Shown here piece after piece: positions 1 through 9,507 of a stretch of 56,228 bases of DNA. The stretch spans positions 1 to 56,228 of the forward strand of contig NZ_CALHGM010000038.1 of assembly GCF_938030145.1 (NCBI RefSeq), in the 5' to 3' direction. The translations under genes and the position numbers were made by a program. Within the stretch, counting starts at the first letter, position 1; each line of letters starts with the position of its first letter. The DNA is from an uncultured Campylobacter sp. Lineage in GTDB: Bacteria > Campylobacterota > Campylobacteria > Campylobacterales > Campylobacteraceae. Below the pieces are notes generated by a model. The model was not told the DNA's origin and did not search any database. It worked only from the letters and a program-made list of their open reading frames with translations.

Positions 1-57
1 TGGCCGATAGAGCTTTGGGATATGGTGCAGACGACGGAGATTTCGTTTTTGATATGA
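1..57 (+). CDS. 3' end of an upstream gene (partial)
   Basis: The frame starting at base 1 is open from the window edge to a TGA at 55-57 and gives an 18-residue tail. That TGA overlaps the ATG of the next gene in an ATGA junction, the same tight coupling seen throughout the polysaccharide cluster that follows. This makes it likely to be the true end of an upstream cluster gene. The tail (ending near ELWDMVQTTE) is too short to assign a family. Confidence 0.5.
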   Translation, partial: WPIELWDMVQTTEISFLI

Positions 58-1028
58 GTTCGTTAGTGCAAGATAGGCTTAAAAAATACGATAAAGTTTT
101 AATAATCGGACCGTATCCGCCTCCTCTTGGCGGAGTGTCGGTTTATATTTATAGGCTTAGTAAGTCGCTAGATAATTCGCAAGTATTTGATGTGTCCAAA
201 AATAGTTTTAAAAAATATATCGATTTGTTTGCAGTATTGTGTAGGACAAAATTTCGAGCTATAAATATCCACTCGTTTAGCATAACGATAGCTTTTATGC
301 TTATGATTGCTAGACTTTTTAAAAATTTTGATTTAATTGCCACTAGCCATAATCCAAGGTTGTTTGAAGAGTCCTCTAAATTTAAGGCATTGGTTTATAG
401 GGTTTTTTTTCATTACGTAGATGTTTTGGTGGTAGTTAATAAACATATTTTAGACGATTACAAAAGTAGAGATTTGCATATTCCAAAAAGCATTATAATC
501 GAGCATGCTTTTTTGCCGCCGCCGTTAGAGGAGGAAGATAAAATTTTAGCTACCTACCCAGAATCTTTTTACGATTTTATAAAAAGTAAGACGCGAATAA
601 TAACGGCAAACGCATTTCAAATATCTTTTTATAAAAATACCGACCTATACGGACTTGATATGTGCATAGAACTTACGGCTAAGCTAAAAAACGTATATCC
701 AAATTTGGGATTTGTTTTCGCACTAGCAAACGAAAAGGTTAATACGGAGTATATAGATAAAATGCATCTGCGTATAAAAGAGTTAAATTTAGAGGAAAAT
801 TTTTATTTTCTGACTGGGCAAAAAGAGCTTTGGCCTATATTTAAAAAGGCTAGTTTAATGATAAGACCTACGAATACCGATGGCGATGCCCTTAGCATTA
901 GAGAGGCTTTATATTTTAAATGCCCTGCGATAGCTAGTGATGTATGTGATAGGCCAGAGGGAACAATTTTGTTTAAAAATAGAAATTTAGATGATTTATG
1001 TGATAAAGTAAAGGACGTTTTATGTTAG
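54..1028 (+). CDS. GT4-type glycosyltransferase
   Basis: This 324-residue protein should transfer a sugar from a nucleotide donor during surface-polysaccharide assembly on the cytoplasmic face of the membrane. The N-terminal GPYPPPLGG loop (about residues 19-27) is typical of GT-B glycosyltransferases of family 4. A C-terminal segment near residues 270-300 (RPTNTDGDALSIREAL, then CPAIASD) is the usual donor-binding region with its conserved Glu. I chose the ATG at 54 because it overlaps the upstream TGA; the frame stays open further left, with a TTG at 15. It overlaps the next gene by 7 bp. Low GC and AT-rich codons match the rest of the left half of the cluster. The sugar specificity cannot be read from the sequence. 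Confidence 0.85.
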   Translation: MSSLVQDRLKKYDKVLIIGPYPPPLGGVSVYIYRLSKSLDNSQVFDVSKNSFKKYIDLFAVLCRTKFRAINIHSFSITIAFMLMIARLFKNFDLIATSHNPRLFEESSKFKALVYRVFFHYVDVLVVVNKHILDDYKSRDLHIPKSIIIEHAFLPPPLEEEDKILATYPESFYDFIKSKTRIITANAFQISFYKNTDLYGLDMCIELTAKLKNVYPNLGFVFALANEKVNTEYIDKMHLRIKELNLEENFYFLTGQKELWPIFKKASLMIRPTNTDGDALSIREALYFKCPAIASDVCDRPEGTILFKNRNLDDLCDKVKDVLC

Positions 1029-1708
1029 ATAATGTGATTTTTAGAAAAGATGAAATAATAAAAATATGTTGTGATAAAAAAGTTTTACACCTAGGATTTA
1101 TACAGCATAAGTTGTATGAACAAAAAATCAAATCCAACGATTGGCTTCATAGTAAAATTGCAGAAGTTGCTAGCTCCTTGGTCGGTTTCGATTATTTGCA
1201 AGAAGATGTAGAAATTTTGAAAGATAAATACGGATATATTGCATATTACGCAGATGTTACTCAACTGGATAAGCTTGAATATCAAGATAAATTTGATATT
1301 GTGGTATGTGGAGAACTGATTGAGCATATTGAAAATCCTGGCCTAATGCTGGATGGTATAAAAAGGTTTATGCATGATGAATCATTATTAATCATCACTA
1401 CGCCAAATCCTTGGTCTAATGAGCGTATTAGACTAATAAAGTCTGGAAAGCTCGAAAATTTATGGTTAAATAAAGAGCATGTTTGTTGGTATAGCTTTGA
1501 GACATTAAAGCAATTATTGGACAGAAAAGGATATGTGGAGAAAAAATATGACTATTATTACTCAGAAAACAAAAATATGTTTTTTAAGACAAAATCCTTT
1601 TTAGATTATATTAAAATTTTGAAAAGAATATTAGTATACCGGTTCACTAAAAGACAAAATTATGACGGTCTATTTTTTATTGCTAAAGCAAAGAGTAGAG
1701 ATGATTAG
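1022..1708 (+). CDS. Class I SAM-dependent methyltransferase
   Basis: A 228-residue protein with a Rossmann methyltransferase layout. VLHLGF at residues 21-26 stands where the SAM-binding glycine motif normally lies, though it is degenerate. An acidic strand follows, then the typical FDIVVCGELIEHIENPG block at about residues 91-107. Such proteins in polysaccharide clusters usually methylate a sugar or cap the growing chain. The start is well supported by AAAGGA 7 bp upstream and by a 7-bp overlap with the preceding glycosyltransferase. The C-terminal third is Lys/Tyr-rich and unassigned. Substrate unknown. Confidence 0.8.
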   Translation: MLDNVIFRKDEIIKICCDKKVLHLGFIQHKLYEQKIKSNDWLHSKIAEVASSLVGFDYLQEDVEILKDKYGYIAYYADVTQLDKLEYQDKFDIVVCGELIEHIENPGLMLDGIKRFMHDESLLIITTPNPWSNERIRLIKSGKLENLWLNKEHVCWYSFETLKQLLDRKGYVEKKYDYYYSENKNMFFKTKSFLDYIKILKRILVYRFTKRQNYDGLFFIAKAKSRDD

Positions 1709-2804
1709 TAAAGCGAAATGGTTTTTAGATAAAACCTCCCCCATTATTTTCGGCATAGACGATATTACAAATTCAAAATGTCAGTCACGTTTTTTAAGAG
1801 AGCAATGTGATTGCGGTTATCTTGGATTAGGTGATGGAGGTCTATACAATTATTTTGTAAACTATTTATTAAATAAATATCCGGAAATTAGAGTTACATA
1901 TTTTTTGGTAATGAATTCGCACTCAACATATTTAGATAACGGTAAAACTGGATCTATATACAATAATGATGATTTTTTAAAGCTATTAAATTCTATTCTT
2001 GGTAGATCTGATGAGATAGCATACCATGGACATAATCATGGATATTCAAATGCTACATTGATGGATAGAAAATGGTGCAGAGAATTTGAGCAGTATTCTC
2101 CGAGCGAATATTTTAATATTATAAAAAACGATTTAGATCTTTTCAAAAAAACATTTGGCTACCAAATTTTGGGAGGAAGGACTCCGTGCTATAGTTTCAG
2201 AGAGGATTTGGTTGGAGGACTAATTGACTTAAAATTTCGTTGGTGGTCCTTTGACTTTAAGCCTTTTACCAATAACATTTCTTTGAAGTATGGCGATAAT
2301 AAAATTATAAAAATGCCGTCAAATATAAGCGGTGATGCTTTTATATATGGAGGAAATGCAATAAAAAGTAAAATTAAACACTTGCTAAATATCGTAAAGA
2401 TAGAAAAAATGATGAAAAGTAGATATGCGATTAGTATAGCGGAGCATTTTATGAATGCTAGACCAGATGGAAAGAGGCAAACACCAAATGTTTATGATGA
2501 TATAAATTCTTTAGATTTTCTCTTTGGCTATTTAAGGAATAAAGATGTTTGGTATGCTACTTTTAGCGAATGTGCTAATTATTACGAGAGCTATAATAAT
2601 ACCGATATTTTAGATATGGGAGACGGAGTGTTTGAAATAAGATATAAAGGTAATTGGAAAATGCTTCTAACATTTATCTCGAAGCATAGGTACTTAGAAA
2701 ACATACAAACTAAAGAAATTTATGAAGGCTTTATGAAAAATAATAGATGGCTTTTTAATGATTTGGTCGAAGGAACATATAGGGGACATAAAGATGTATT
2801 TTGA
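1701..2804 (+). CDS. NodB/polysaccharide-deacetylase-like protein
   Basis: A 367-residue protein resembling the polysaccharide deacetylase (carbohydrate esterase 4) superfamily. A strand with paired aspartates (IIFGIDD, residues 15-21) is followed near residues 109-114 by an HGHNHG motif that fits the metal-binding His pair of that fold. A role in removing acetyl groups from an amino sugar of the locus polysaccharide is plausible. The family match is by motif only, and the rest of the sequence is divergent. I took the ATG at 1701, which overlaps the upstream stop by 8 bp; an in-frame ATG at 1662 lies well inside the preceding gene. It overlaps the next gene by 11 bp. Confidence 0.65.
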   Translation: MISKAKWFLDKTSPIIFGIDDITNSKCQSRFLREQCDCGYLGLGDGGLYNYFVNYLLNKYPEIRVTYFLVMNSHSTYLDNGKTGSIYNNDDFLKLLNSILGRSDEIAYHGHNHGYSNATLMDRKWCREFEQYSPSEYFNIIKNDLDLFKKTFGYQILGGRTPCYSFREDLVGGLIDLKFRWWSFDFKPFTNNISLKYGDNKIIKMPSNISGDAFIYGGNAIKSKIKHLLNIVKIEKMMKSRYAISIAEHFMNARPDGKRQTPNVYDDINSLDFLFGYLRNKDVWYATFSECANYYESYNNTDILDMGDGVFEIRYKGNWKMLLTFISKHRYLENIQTKEIYEGFMKNNRWLFNDLVEGTYRGHKDVF

Positions 2805-3492
2805 CAGACATTTTTCTTTGATTACCGGATATAGATTCTTGTTAAAAGACGTTATAAAATATATAGCGACAATAGATTCTTTTTTTGATTCTAAGTATAA
2901 AATTTTAGATATAGGTTGCGGAAAAAAACCATATAAGAAATTACTAAAAAAATCTGATTACGTAGGTCTTGATGTGTGTGAATGCGAATATGCAAATCCG
3001 GATATAATAGGTAGCTCTGAAAATATCCCTTGCGAGAATGATAATTTTGATGCAATTATGACAGTTTTTGTTTTAGATGATTCTTTTTATATTAAGAAGA
3101 CTTTTTATGAAATTTCAAGAGTGCTTAAAGATGGTGGGTATTATTTTGCTCTTGAAGCGCAAAATGCAAGCATACATAATCCCCCCTTTGATTTTTTTAG
3201 ATTTGCTCCAAATGCCATGATTAAGCTAGCAAAAAAAGTGAATTTAGAACTTATAAGATATGATACATATGGTGGAGATTTTGCAAACGTAGGCTTTTGT
3301 TTTATATCAATTATACGAAATACACTAAGTAGTCTCAGGATAGAACCCTTTTTGGGTCCTATATTTTACTTGCCGATAAACGTAATTTTTAGACTTTTAG
3401 ATCTAATAGGTAGATTAAAGGTATTTAAAAATAAATATAAAAATAATTCCTTGGGGTATTTCTATGTTTTTAAGAAAGTAGAGAATGCTTAA
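2794..3492 (+). CDS. Class I SAM-dependent methyltransferase
   Basis: A 232-residue methyltransferase of the UbiE/type-11 kind. It has a clear SAM motif ILDIGCGKKPY at residues 37-47, a following VGLDV acidic strand, and a DNFDAIM motif. The ATG at 2794 has AGGGG about 8 bp upstream and is preferred over the ATG at 2758, which lies inside the previous gene. It is the second methyltransferase in the locus, so the polysaccharide may carry methylated sugars or a methylated chain terminus. It overlaps the flippase gene by 8 bp. Substrate unknown. Confidence 0.85.
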   Translation: MYFDRHFSLITGYRFLLKDVIKYIATIDSFFDSKYKILDIGCGKKPYKKLLKKSDYVGLDVCECEYANPDIIGSSENIPCENDNFDAIMTVFVLDDSFYIKKTFYEISRVLKDGGYYFALEAQNASIHNPPFDFFRFAPNAMIKLAKKVNLELIRYDTYGGDFANVGFCFISIIRNTLSSLRIEPFLGPIFYLPINVIFRLLDLIGRLKVFKNKYKNNSLGYFYVFKKVENA

Positions 3493-4888
3493 AAGGTTTC
3501 TTAAGACGATATCTTTATATACTATTTTTTTGATGATTGAAAAAATTTTATCTGTACTATTTTTTTCATATATTGCTCATACTTTAAGCATGAATGATAT
3601 GGGTGCATATGGACTGTACATGACTATATATGTATTTTTATCTTTTTTACTATCGCTAGAATTTAAATCCGGATACGCAAGATATTACTACGAATATTCT
3701 ACAGAAGAATCCAGATATAAATTATTTTGCGGCATCGTTAATGTTACATTTCTTTCTCATGTAATTATGGGTATATTGTTATTGTGTATTATAAATTATT
3801 TTAATTTATTGAGTTGGAAAATTTTTATTGCTTTGTCTATTTTGTCATTTTCTGATAGCATGATATATCTTATACAGTATCAAAAAAGGTTGGAAGAAAA
3901 GGATATGCAATATGGAGTAATTATAATTAGTAAGATACTCTTAACAATTATATTTTATTTTATTATAAAAAATTACGATATAGGGGGTAATGCGATCAAT
4001 ATAATATATGCTATGTTGTTTTCTAGCACAGTTGTCTCCCTGGTTAGTTATTTTAGCTTTTTTATTAAAGGTTGGCTGTTTGGCGTAAATTATCACATCA
4101 TAAAAAATTCCTTTTTATTTTCCATAAAAATTGCGCCCGGTATTGTCGGGTCATACCTATCATCATTAAGCCCACAATTTATCATTGATAAAGTTTTTTT
4201 AAATAGAGAATTTAATGGAATTTTTTCGGTTTATCAAAAAATCGCATCAACTATTTATATTATGTTTGATCCGCTTTATATAGTTTTTTCTCAGAGAGTC
4301 CTTAAATTTTATAAGGAAAAAAATTTTATCGGAATCTATAAGATGATGCTTAATATAATTTTTAACGGATATGGATTTATGATGTGCATTTTTATTTTGG
4401 GCTCATATTATGCCGTATATATATTTGCGGGAGAGAAATATATAGAGTATCAGCACTTCCTATTCATATTTTTATTCAGCGGATATTGCACATTGATTTC
4501 GAGAATTCTTGAATTAAATATTCAGATTTCTGGGAAAAGTCATTATTTTTCTTATTTGGAGATATTTGTAGGAGCGCTAAGCGTATCTTCTCTTTTGTTT
4601 TGTGCATATTATTTTGATTTTTACTTCTTTATATATTGTATAGCGGTTATTTCATTTTTTAGATTCGTTGTATATATGATAGTTTCCAAAAAAATATATC
4701 CAAAATTATTTTTAGGGTATTTTTATTATTTGTTATTTTTATTCTTTCCTAGTATAATTTATATATTTAAAATATTTAACATGCTATCGGAAGTTTTATT
4801 ATTTCTATTAACTCTGATTTTTTATAGCTGGTTGGCTATTAGGGCAATCAAAGAATACAAAAGCTGTCCGCGTATAGGGAAAGCATAA
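3485..4888 (+). CDS. Polysaccharide repeat-unit flippase (Wzx-like, MOP superfamily)
   Basis: A 467-residue, strongly hydrophobic protein with about a dozen predicted membrane helices. It begins with the YTIFLMIEKILSVLFFSYIAH segment typical of O-antigen or capsule flippases. Wzx proteins move undecaprenyl-diphosphate-linked repeat units across the inner membrane. Its place among glycosyltransferases with a WbaP-type initiator downstream fits a Wzx/Wzy-dependent pathway. No Wzy polymerase is visible here; it may lie to the left of the window. The stop overlaps the next start as TAATG. Confidence 0.85.
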   Translation: MLKRFLKTISLYTIFLMIEKILSVLFFSYIAHTLSMNDMGAYGLYMTIYVFLSFLLSLEFKSGYARYYYEYSTEESRYKLFCGIVNVTFLSHVIMGILLLCIINYFNLLSWKIFIALSILSFSDSMIYLIQYQKRLEEKDMQYGVIIISKILLTIIFYFIIKNYDIGGNAINIIYAMLFSSTVVSLVSYFSFFIKGWLFGVNYHIIKNSFLFSIKIAPGIVGSYLSSLSPQFIIDKVFLNREFNGIFSVYQKIASTIYIMFDPLYIVFSQRVLKFYKEKNFIGIYKMMLNIIFNGYGFMMCIFILGSYYAVYIFAGEKYIEYQHFLFIFLFSGYCTLISRILELNIQISGKSHYFSYLEIFVGALSVSSLLFCAYYFDFYFFIYCIAVISFFRFVVYMIVSKKIYPKLFLGYFYYLLFLFFPSIIYIFKIFNMLSEVLLFLLTLIFYSWLAIRAIKEYKSCPRIGKA

Positions 4889-6969
4889 TGTTATATTATC
4901 TAAAGCGACTATATTCTACTCCATTTCGCATAGTTTTGATAAAGCTATTTAATAAAATAACTGTTTTTTTAAATAACTTTATCAATTGTCGCACTGATTT
5001 TATAAATAAAAATACTCACATAAATTTTAACGTTCCGACCATAAAAACTAGCTATATAAATATAAAAAATTTAGATGTATCAAATATCGATCCGGATGCC
5101 GCAAAATATCTATCTAAAATGTACATTGAGCATAAATTTGATCTGCTCGGTAGCGGCTGGGTAAAAAATAGCTATGATAGCGCGGCGCTCGGGCTTGAGG
5201 GCTACAAATACGATATGAATGTCACAGCGCCCGCGAATGTGCCAGAGGGCTACGAGCCGATCGATTGGCAGAAGGATTTCAAAAGCGGCTTTCGGTGGAG
5301 CGAAAAAAAATGGTACAAAGATCAACGCATAGCCCATAAGCCCGGCAGCGATATAAAGGTGCCGTGGGAGCTTGCGAGGTTGCAGCATCTGCCGCAGCTT
5401 GCTATTTTTGCGATGGCGGATCCGAGTTTAAAGGAGCAAAATTTAAAGGAATTTAAAAACCAAATTTTAGATTTTATCCGCAACAATCCGCCTCGAATGG
5501 GCGTAAACTGGACCTGTACGATGGACGTGGGAATTAGAGTTGCCAATATGCTGGCTGCTTACGATATGTTTTGCCAGATGGATGAGGGCGGAATTTTGGA
5601 TCAAAATTTCAGGCAGACCTTTTCAAATAGCATCTATGAGCACGCTCTCCATATCGTAAATAATCTGGAATATTCGCCGCATCTTACATCAAATCACTAT
5701 CTAAGCGACATCGTGGGCCTGCTGTTTGCGTGCGCGTATTTGGACGGCGGCGAGACAGACGCGTGGCTGGCGTTTGCCGTGCAAGAAGTAATTAGCGAAA
5801 TGAAAAAGGAATTTTACGAAGACGGCGGAAATTTCGAGAGTTCTACGAGCTATCACCGCCTAAGCGGCGAGCTGATGGCGTATGTCACGGCTCTGATACT
5901 GGGTCTAAAAAGCGAGAAAATTTCATCTTTGCAAAATTACGATGCAAAGCTTTGGCGCAAAAAGCCGAAGCTTTTGCCGCCGGAGAAGCAGGAATTTAAA
6001 ATTCTAAACGGTCAAATCGCGCTGCCGCAGTGGTTCGTGGACAGGCTGTATAAAATCGGCAGGTTTACCGCGGACATTACAAAGCCAAGCGGCGAAGTAC
6101 CGCAATTCGGCGATAACGACAGCGGTAGGTTTTTTAAATTTAGCCCAAACGGCGAGTTCTTGAGCAATGAACAAGTCGCGCGAAAATATCTAAATTTAAG
6201 CGGCTTTGAGGGCGGTGACGAGCCGTTTTGGGACGAGAATATCTTAAACCACTCCACGCTAATTAGCTGCATGGGCGGAATTTTTGACTATAAGATATTT
6301 AAAAACGATATGCGCTTTGAGAGGAGCTTTGCTCACTCGCTCGCAGGGCGCACGCTGCAAGCAGGAGATAAAACATATAAAAGTCCGATTGCTTCGGGCG
6401 TGAAATTTAGCGAATTGCCGCACCGAAAAAGCATGGAATTTAAAATTCCAAATTCGCAAGAAATCAAAAATCTATTTTATCCGGACAGTGGAATTTTTAT
6501 CTTTAAATCAGGTAATTTTTACCTAGCCGTCTGCGCTACGCCGCTCGGGCAAAGGGGTCACGGCGGACACACGCACAACGACAAGCTAGGCTACGAGCTG
6601 TGGATAGACGGCTGCGACATAGCGAGGGATCCCGGCACCTATCTTTATACGCCGATCCCCGGCAGAAGAAATGAATTTCGAAGCATCAAGGCCCACAACG
6701 CGCCGATTGTGGACGATTTGGAACAAAATAGTTGGGGCGAGAGAACGATAGGGCTATTTGGAATGTTTGCGGAATGCAGATGCGAAGTGGCGGATTTTGG
6801 AGAAAATTTTATAAGTCTAACCGCAGAATACAAAGGCGTAAAAATTATTAGAAAATTTGAGATAGAAGAGGGCAGGCTGGAGATTATCGATATGGCAAAT
6901 AGGGAATTTTATTATAGTAAATTTGAGTTATATTCAAATGGATATGGGAAGCTGATGAAAAATGTCTAA
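4888..6969 (+). CDS. Heparinase II/III-family protein
   Basis: A 693-residue protein with the two-part layout of polysaccharide lyases of the heparinase II/III family. An alpha-helical toroid holds TSNHYLSD near residue 268 and a following SSTSYHR segment. The C-terminal beta-sandwich carries HGGHTHND near residues 557-565 and a DPGTYLYT block. In bacterial surface-polysaccharide clusters such proteins are thought to trim or modify the polymer in the periplasm. No clear signal peptide is visible. The first 65 or so codons are AT-rich like the upstream genes, whereas about 5090-6860 has much higher GC, so the gene looks mosaic. The 3' end overlaps the next glycosyltransferase by 8 bp. Confidence 0.8.
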   Translation: MLYYLKRLYSTPFRIVLIKLFNKITVFLNNFINCRTDFINKNTHINFNVPTIKTSYINIKNLDVSNIDPDAAKYLSKMYIEHKFDLLGSGWVKNSYDSAALGLEGYKYDMNVTAPANVPEGYEPIDWQKDFKSGFRWSEKKWYKDQRIAHKPGSDIKVPWELARLQHLPQLAIFAMADPSLKEQNLKEFKNQILDFIRNNPPRMGVNWTCTMDVGIRVANMLAAYDMFCQMDEGGILDQNFRQTFSNSIYEHALHIVNNLEYSPHLTSNHYLSDIVGLLFACAYLDGGETDAWLAFAVQEVISEMKKEFYEDGGNFESSTSYHRLSGELMAYVTALILGLKSEKISSLQNYDAKLWRKKPKLLPPEKQEFKILNGQIALPQWFVDRLYKIGRFTADITKPSGEVPQFGDNDSGRFFKFSPNGEFLSNEQVARKYLNLSGFEGGDEPFWDENILNHSTLISCMGGIFDYKIFKNDMRFERSFAHSLAGRTLQAGDKTYKSPIASGVKFSELPHRKSMEFKIPNSQEIKNLFYPDSGIFIFKSGNFYLAVCATPLGQRGHGGHTHNDKLGYELWIDGCDIARDPGTYLYTPIPGRRNEFRSIKAHNAPIVDDLEQNSWGERTIGLFGMFAECRCEVADFGENFISLTAEYKGVKIIRKFEIEEGRLEIIDMANREFYYSKFELYSNGYGKLMKNV

Positions 6970-8104
6970 AAAAGTTTTAATGGCCGTTGCAAATTACTAT
7001 ACTTCGCCGTTTCAGGTCGGCAGTCATCATTATGCCAGAGCGTTTGAAAAGCTAGGATATGAGGTGCTTTTTATCTCAAATCCCATCTCGCCGATACATA
7101 AAATTTTTGCAAATAGTAGCGAATTAAAAGAGCGGGAAAGAATTTATAAAAAAGGAGGCGAAAGCGCGGGCGGTATTTTTTATTATGTTCCACGCTCCCT
7201 TTTTACTCCTCAAAACAAGCCATTTCTATCGTCGAATTTCGTTTTAAATAATTGGCAAAATTTTACGTATCCAAATTTATTAAATTTTATAAAGGAGCGT
7301 GGTTTTGGCGAGGTTGATATATTGTGGTTTGATAGCCCATTATTTGGCTTTTTATTGGATGCTATAATTTATAAGAAATCTATTTTAAGGATAGCTGATT
7401 ATTCAAAAGGCTTTAATGCGGTTTCGGACACGCAGTTTAATGCCGAGATAAATATCGCAAACAAGGTAGATGCAGTCATTTATACAGCGAAAAATTTAGA
7501 AGAAAAATACGATCAAATAAAAGATAAATCTAAAATGAAATATGTGCCAAATGGCATTGATCTTGATTTCTTTAAAGCGGCAGATAGGTCTTTGCCGCAT
7601 GAGCTTGAAGATATTCCTGAGCCTAGGGTAATTTACGTAGGCGCAATACATGATTGGTTTGATGTGGACCTGGTGCATTACTGCGCTAAAAATTTGCCAA
7701 ATTATAGTTTTATTATAATAGGTCCGGAGCAAAAAGACCTATCTTTACTTAAAAAGCTAAAAAACGTGCATATTTTAGGCTCTATTCCATACACTAAAAT
7801 CCCCGCGTTTTTATATAATTCGCAAGTGGGCATAATTCCTTTTAATGTTAAGGATTATCCTGATTTAGTAAATAGTATAAATCCTTTAAAGATGTATGAG
7901 TATCTTGCCTGTGGATTAAAAGTCGTCAGTGTTGAGTGGGAGCAGATTAAAGATATGAGTGATATAATTTATTTGGTTAATACAAAAGACGAGTTTTGCA
8001 ATGCAATAAAATATAGCCATGGTAAAGAATATGATTTGCAGAAACTTTCTTGGTTCTGTATCTTAAAATTTTTTTTGAAGGGAATCGGTATATATGTGGA
8101 TTAA
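6962..8104 (+). CDS. Glycosyltransferase, GT4-like (GT-B fold)
   Basis: A 380-residue GT-B glycosyltransferase. The N-terminal half shows the acceptor-side fold (VLMAVANYYTSPFQVGSHH at the start). The C-terminal half has YVPNGIDLDFF, a VIYVGAIHDWFD strand, a GPEQK loop and the NPLKMYEYLACG donor-binding segment. Residues beyond about 355 look shortened or diverged. It should add one sugar to the lipid-linked repeat unit. It is coupled to the upstream gene by an 8-bp overlap; the next gene follows after 23 bp. Donor and linkage unknown. Confidence 0.85.
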   Translation: MSKKVLMAVANYYTSPFQVGSHHYARAFEKLGYEVLFISNPISPIHKIFANSSELKERERIYKKGGESAGGIFYYVPRSLFTPQNKPFLSSNFVLNNWQNFTYPNLLNFIKERGFGEVDILWFDSPLFGFLLDAIIYKKSILRIADYSKGFNAVSDTQFNAEINIANKVDAVIYTAKNLEEKYDQIKDKSKMKYVPNGIDLDFFKAADRSLPHELEDIPEPRVIYVGAIHDWFDVDLVHYCAKNLPNYSFIIIGPEQKDLSLLKKLKNVHILGSIPYTKIPAFLYNSQVGIIPFNVKDYPDLVNSINPLKMYEYLACGLKVVSVEWEQIKDMSDIIYLVNTKDEFCNAIKYSHGKEYDLQKLSWFCILKFFLKGIGIYVD

Positions 8105-8127
8105 ATATTATATTATAGGTATAAGAT

Positions 8128-9195
8128 ATGCTGTTTGTCAATGCTAGGTTTTTAACCCAAAATATCACTGGAGTTCAAAGATTCGCAATTGAAATTTCAT
8201 TGTGGCTTAAAAGGATATTGAAAGATAATATTCGATTCATTGCTCCAAAAAATATAATTCACATAGATGTGGCAAAAGAGCTAGATGTAATTTGTATTGG
8301 AAATTTACAAGGATATCTATGGGAGCAATTGGAATTACCAAGGTTTTTGGTAAAGAGACAGAACCCATTGTTATTAAATTTAGCCAATATGGCGCCAGTA
8401 TTCTATAAAAATAAAGTTACGGTCATACATAGTTTGTCTTTTTTAAATAAGGAATGGAATTCTTTTTTATTTCATAATATGTATAAATTTCTAATTCCGT
8501 TGATAATAAAAAATAGTAAATTCATTTTTACGGTAAGTAATTATACAAAACAGGAAATATTATCATACTATAAAAATATATATAATTTATATCGCAATAT
8601 AGATGTAGTATATAATAGTTATATTGTTCGAAGTAAAAATAACATTGTAAGTAATATTTTTAATGGCAATATTGAAGAATATATTTTATATGTTGGATCA
8701 GTCTCTAAGAGTAAAAATATAGTAAATTTGATTGAAGCTATAAATAACATCAATAGTAAAAGCAAAAAAATTTTATTATACATAGTGGGCGGCTGTGATC
8801 AAAAAATATTTCGTTCAAGCGATATAGCTAGTAACGAATACGTAAGATTTGTCGGACAAATTAATGATGAAAATATCTTAATGGCTTATTATCAGAATGC
8901 GATCGCTTTTGTTTTTCCATCATTATATGAAAGCTTTGGAATTCCACCAATTGAAGCTCAGGCATGTGGTTGCCCGGTATTGTGTTCAGGAACTACGAGT
9001 TTGCCGGAGATCTGTGGTAGCGGTGCTTTGTATTTTGATCCAACAAATATTCATGACATAGAAGCAAAGATAGAATTGGTTTTAGATAATAAAAATTTAC
9101 AAAACGAGCTTCGCGCTAAAGGTTTTGAAAATATTAAGCGATTCAGCTGGGAGGAATCAGCACATAAAATTATAAATTTAGTAAATAAGTTGTGA
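8128..9195 (+). CDS. GT4 glycosyltransferase (mannosyltransferase-like)
   Basis: A 355-residue GT4 enzyme. It starts NARFLTQNITGVQRFAIE, a sequence typical of the MtfB/WbaZ-like mannosyl- or rhamnosyltransferases of O-antigen clusters. The E-x7-E donor motif is present as ESFGIPPIE near residues 268-276, preceded by FVFPSLY and followed by GCPVLCSGTTSLPEICG. With ManC encoded downstream, a mannosyl transfer is a reasonable guess. The gene is extremely AT-rich. It is followed by about 310 bp without a clear gene, so it may close one transcription segment. Confidence 0.85.
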   Translation: MLFVNARFLTQNITGVQRFAIEISLWLKRILKDNIRFIAPKNIIHIDVAKELDVICIGNLQGYLWEQLELPRFLVKRQNPLLLNLANMAPVFYKNKVTVIHSLSFLNKEWNSFLFHNMYKFLIPLIIKNSKFIFTVSNYTKQEILSYYKNIYNLYRNIDVVYNSYIVRSKNNIVSNIFNGNIEEYILYVGSVSKSKNIVNLIEAINNINSKSKKILLYIVGGCDQKIFRSSDIASNEYVRFVGQINDENILMAYYQNAIAFVFPSLYESFGIPPIEAQACGCPVLCSGTTSLPEICGSGALYFDPTNIHDIEAKIELVLDNKNLQNELRAKGFENIKRFSWEESAHKIINLVNKL

Positions 9196-9507
9196 AGTAT
9201 AAAGATATTCGCAACCAAACAGCTTGCCAATATGGTTTTTAGGATTACTTTTAAAAAAGGTCAATAAATTGTTTCAGATAATTTATATACCAATTGTAGG
9301 TTGTGGATTTTGTAAAATTAAGCCTTGGAGTAATAGAATTCTGGTTTGTAATAAAATTAATTGCTTGCAGCAAAACGTGATGAAAGTGATATTGTTTTGA
9401 CGTGAATTGGCTTATATATACGCTGAAAGTAAAAGGATGTGGATAGGTAAATTATAAAAAGAAATTGATTATTTGTGAAATAGTATATATTATAAATGGA
9501 GATTAAT
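9196..9507 (+). other. AT-rich spacer inside the polysaccharide locus
   Basis: This is the only sizeable gap between cluster genes. A plus-strand frame of about 57 codons (9211-9399) is open but has no plausible start or family match, so it may be a worn remnant of a lost gene. No strong hairpin or promoter is evident. Confidence 0.4.
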
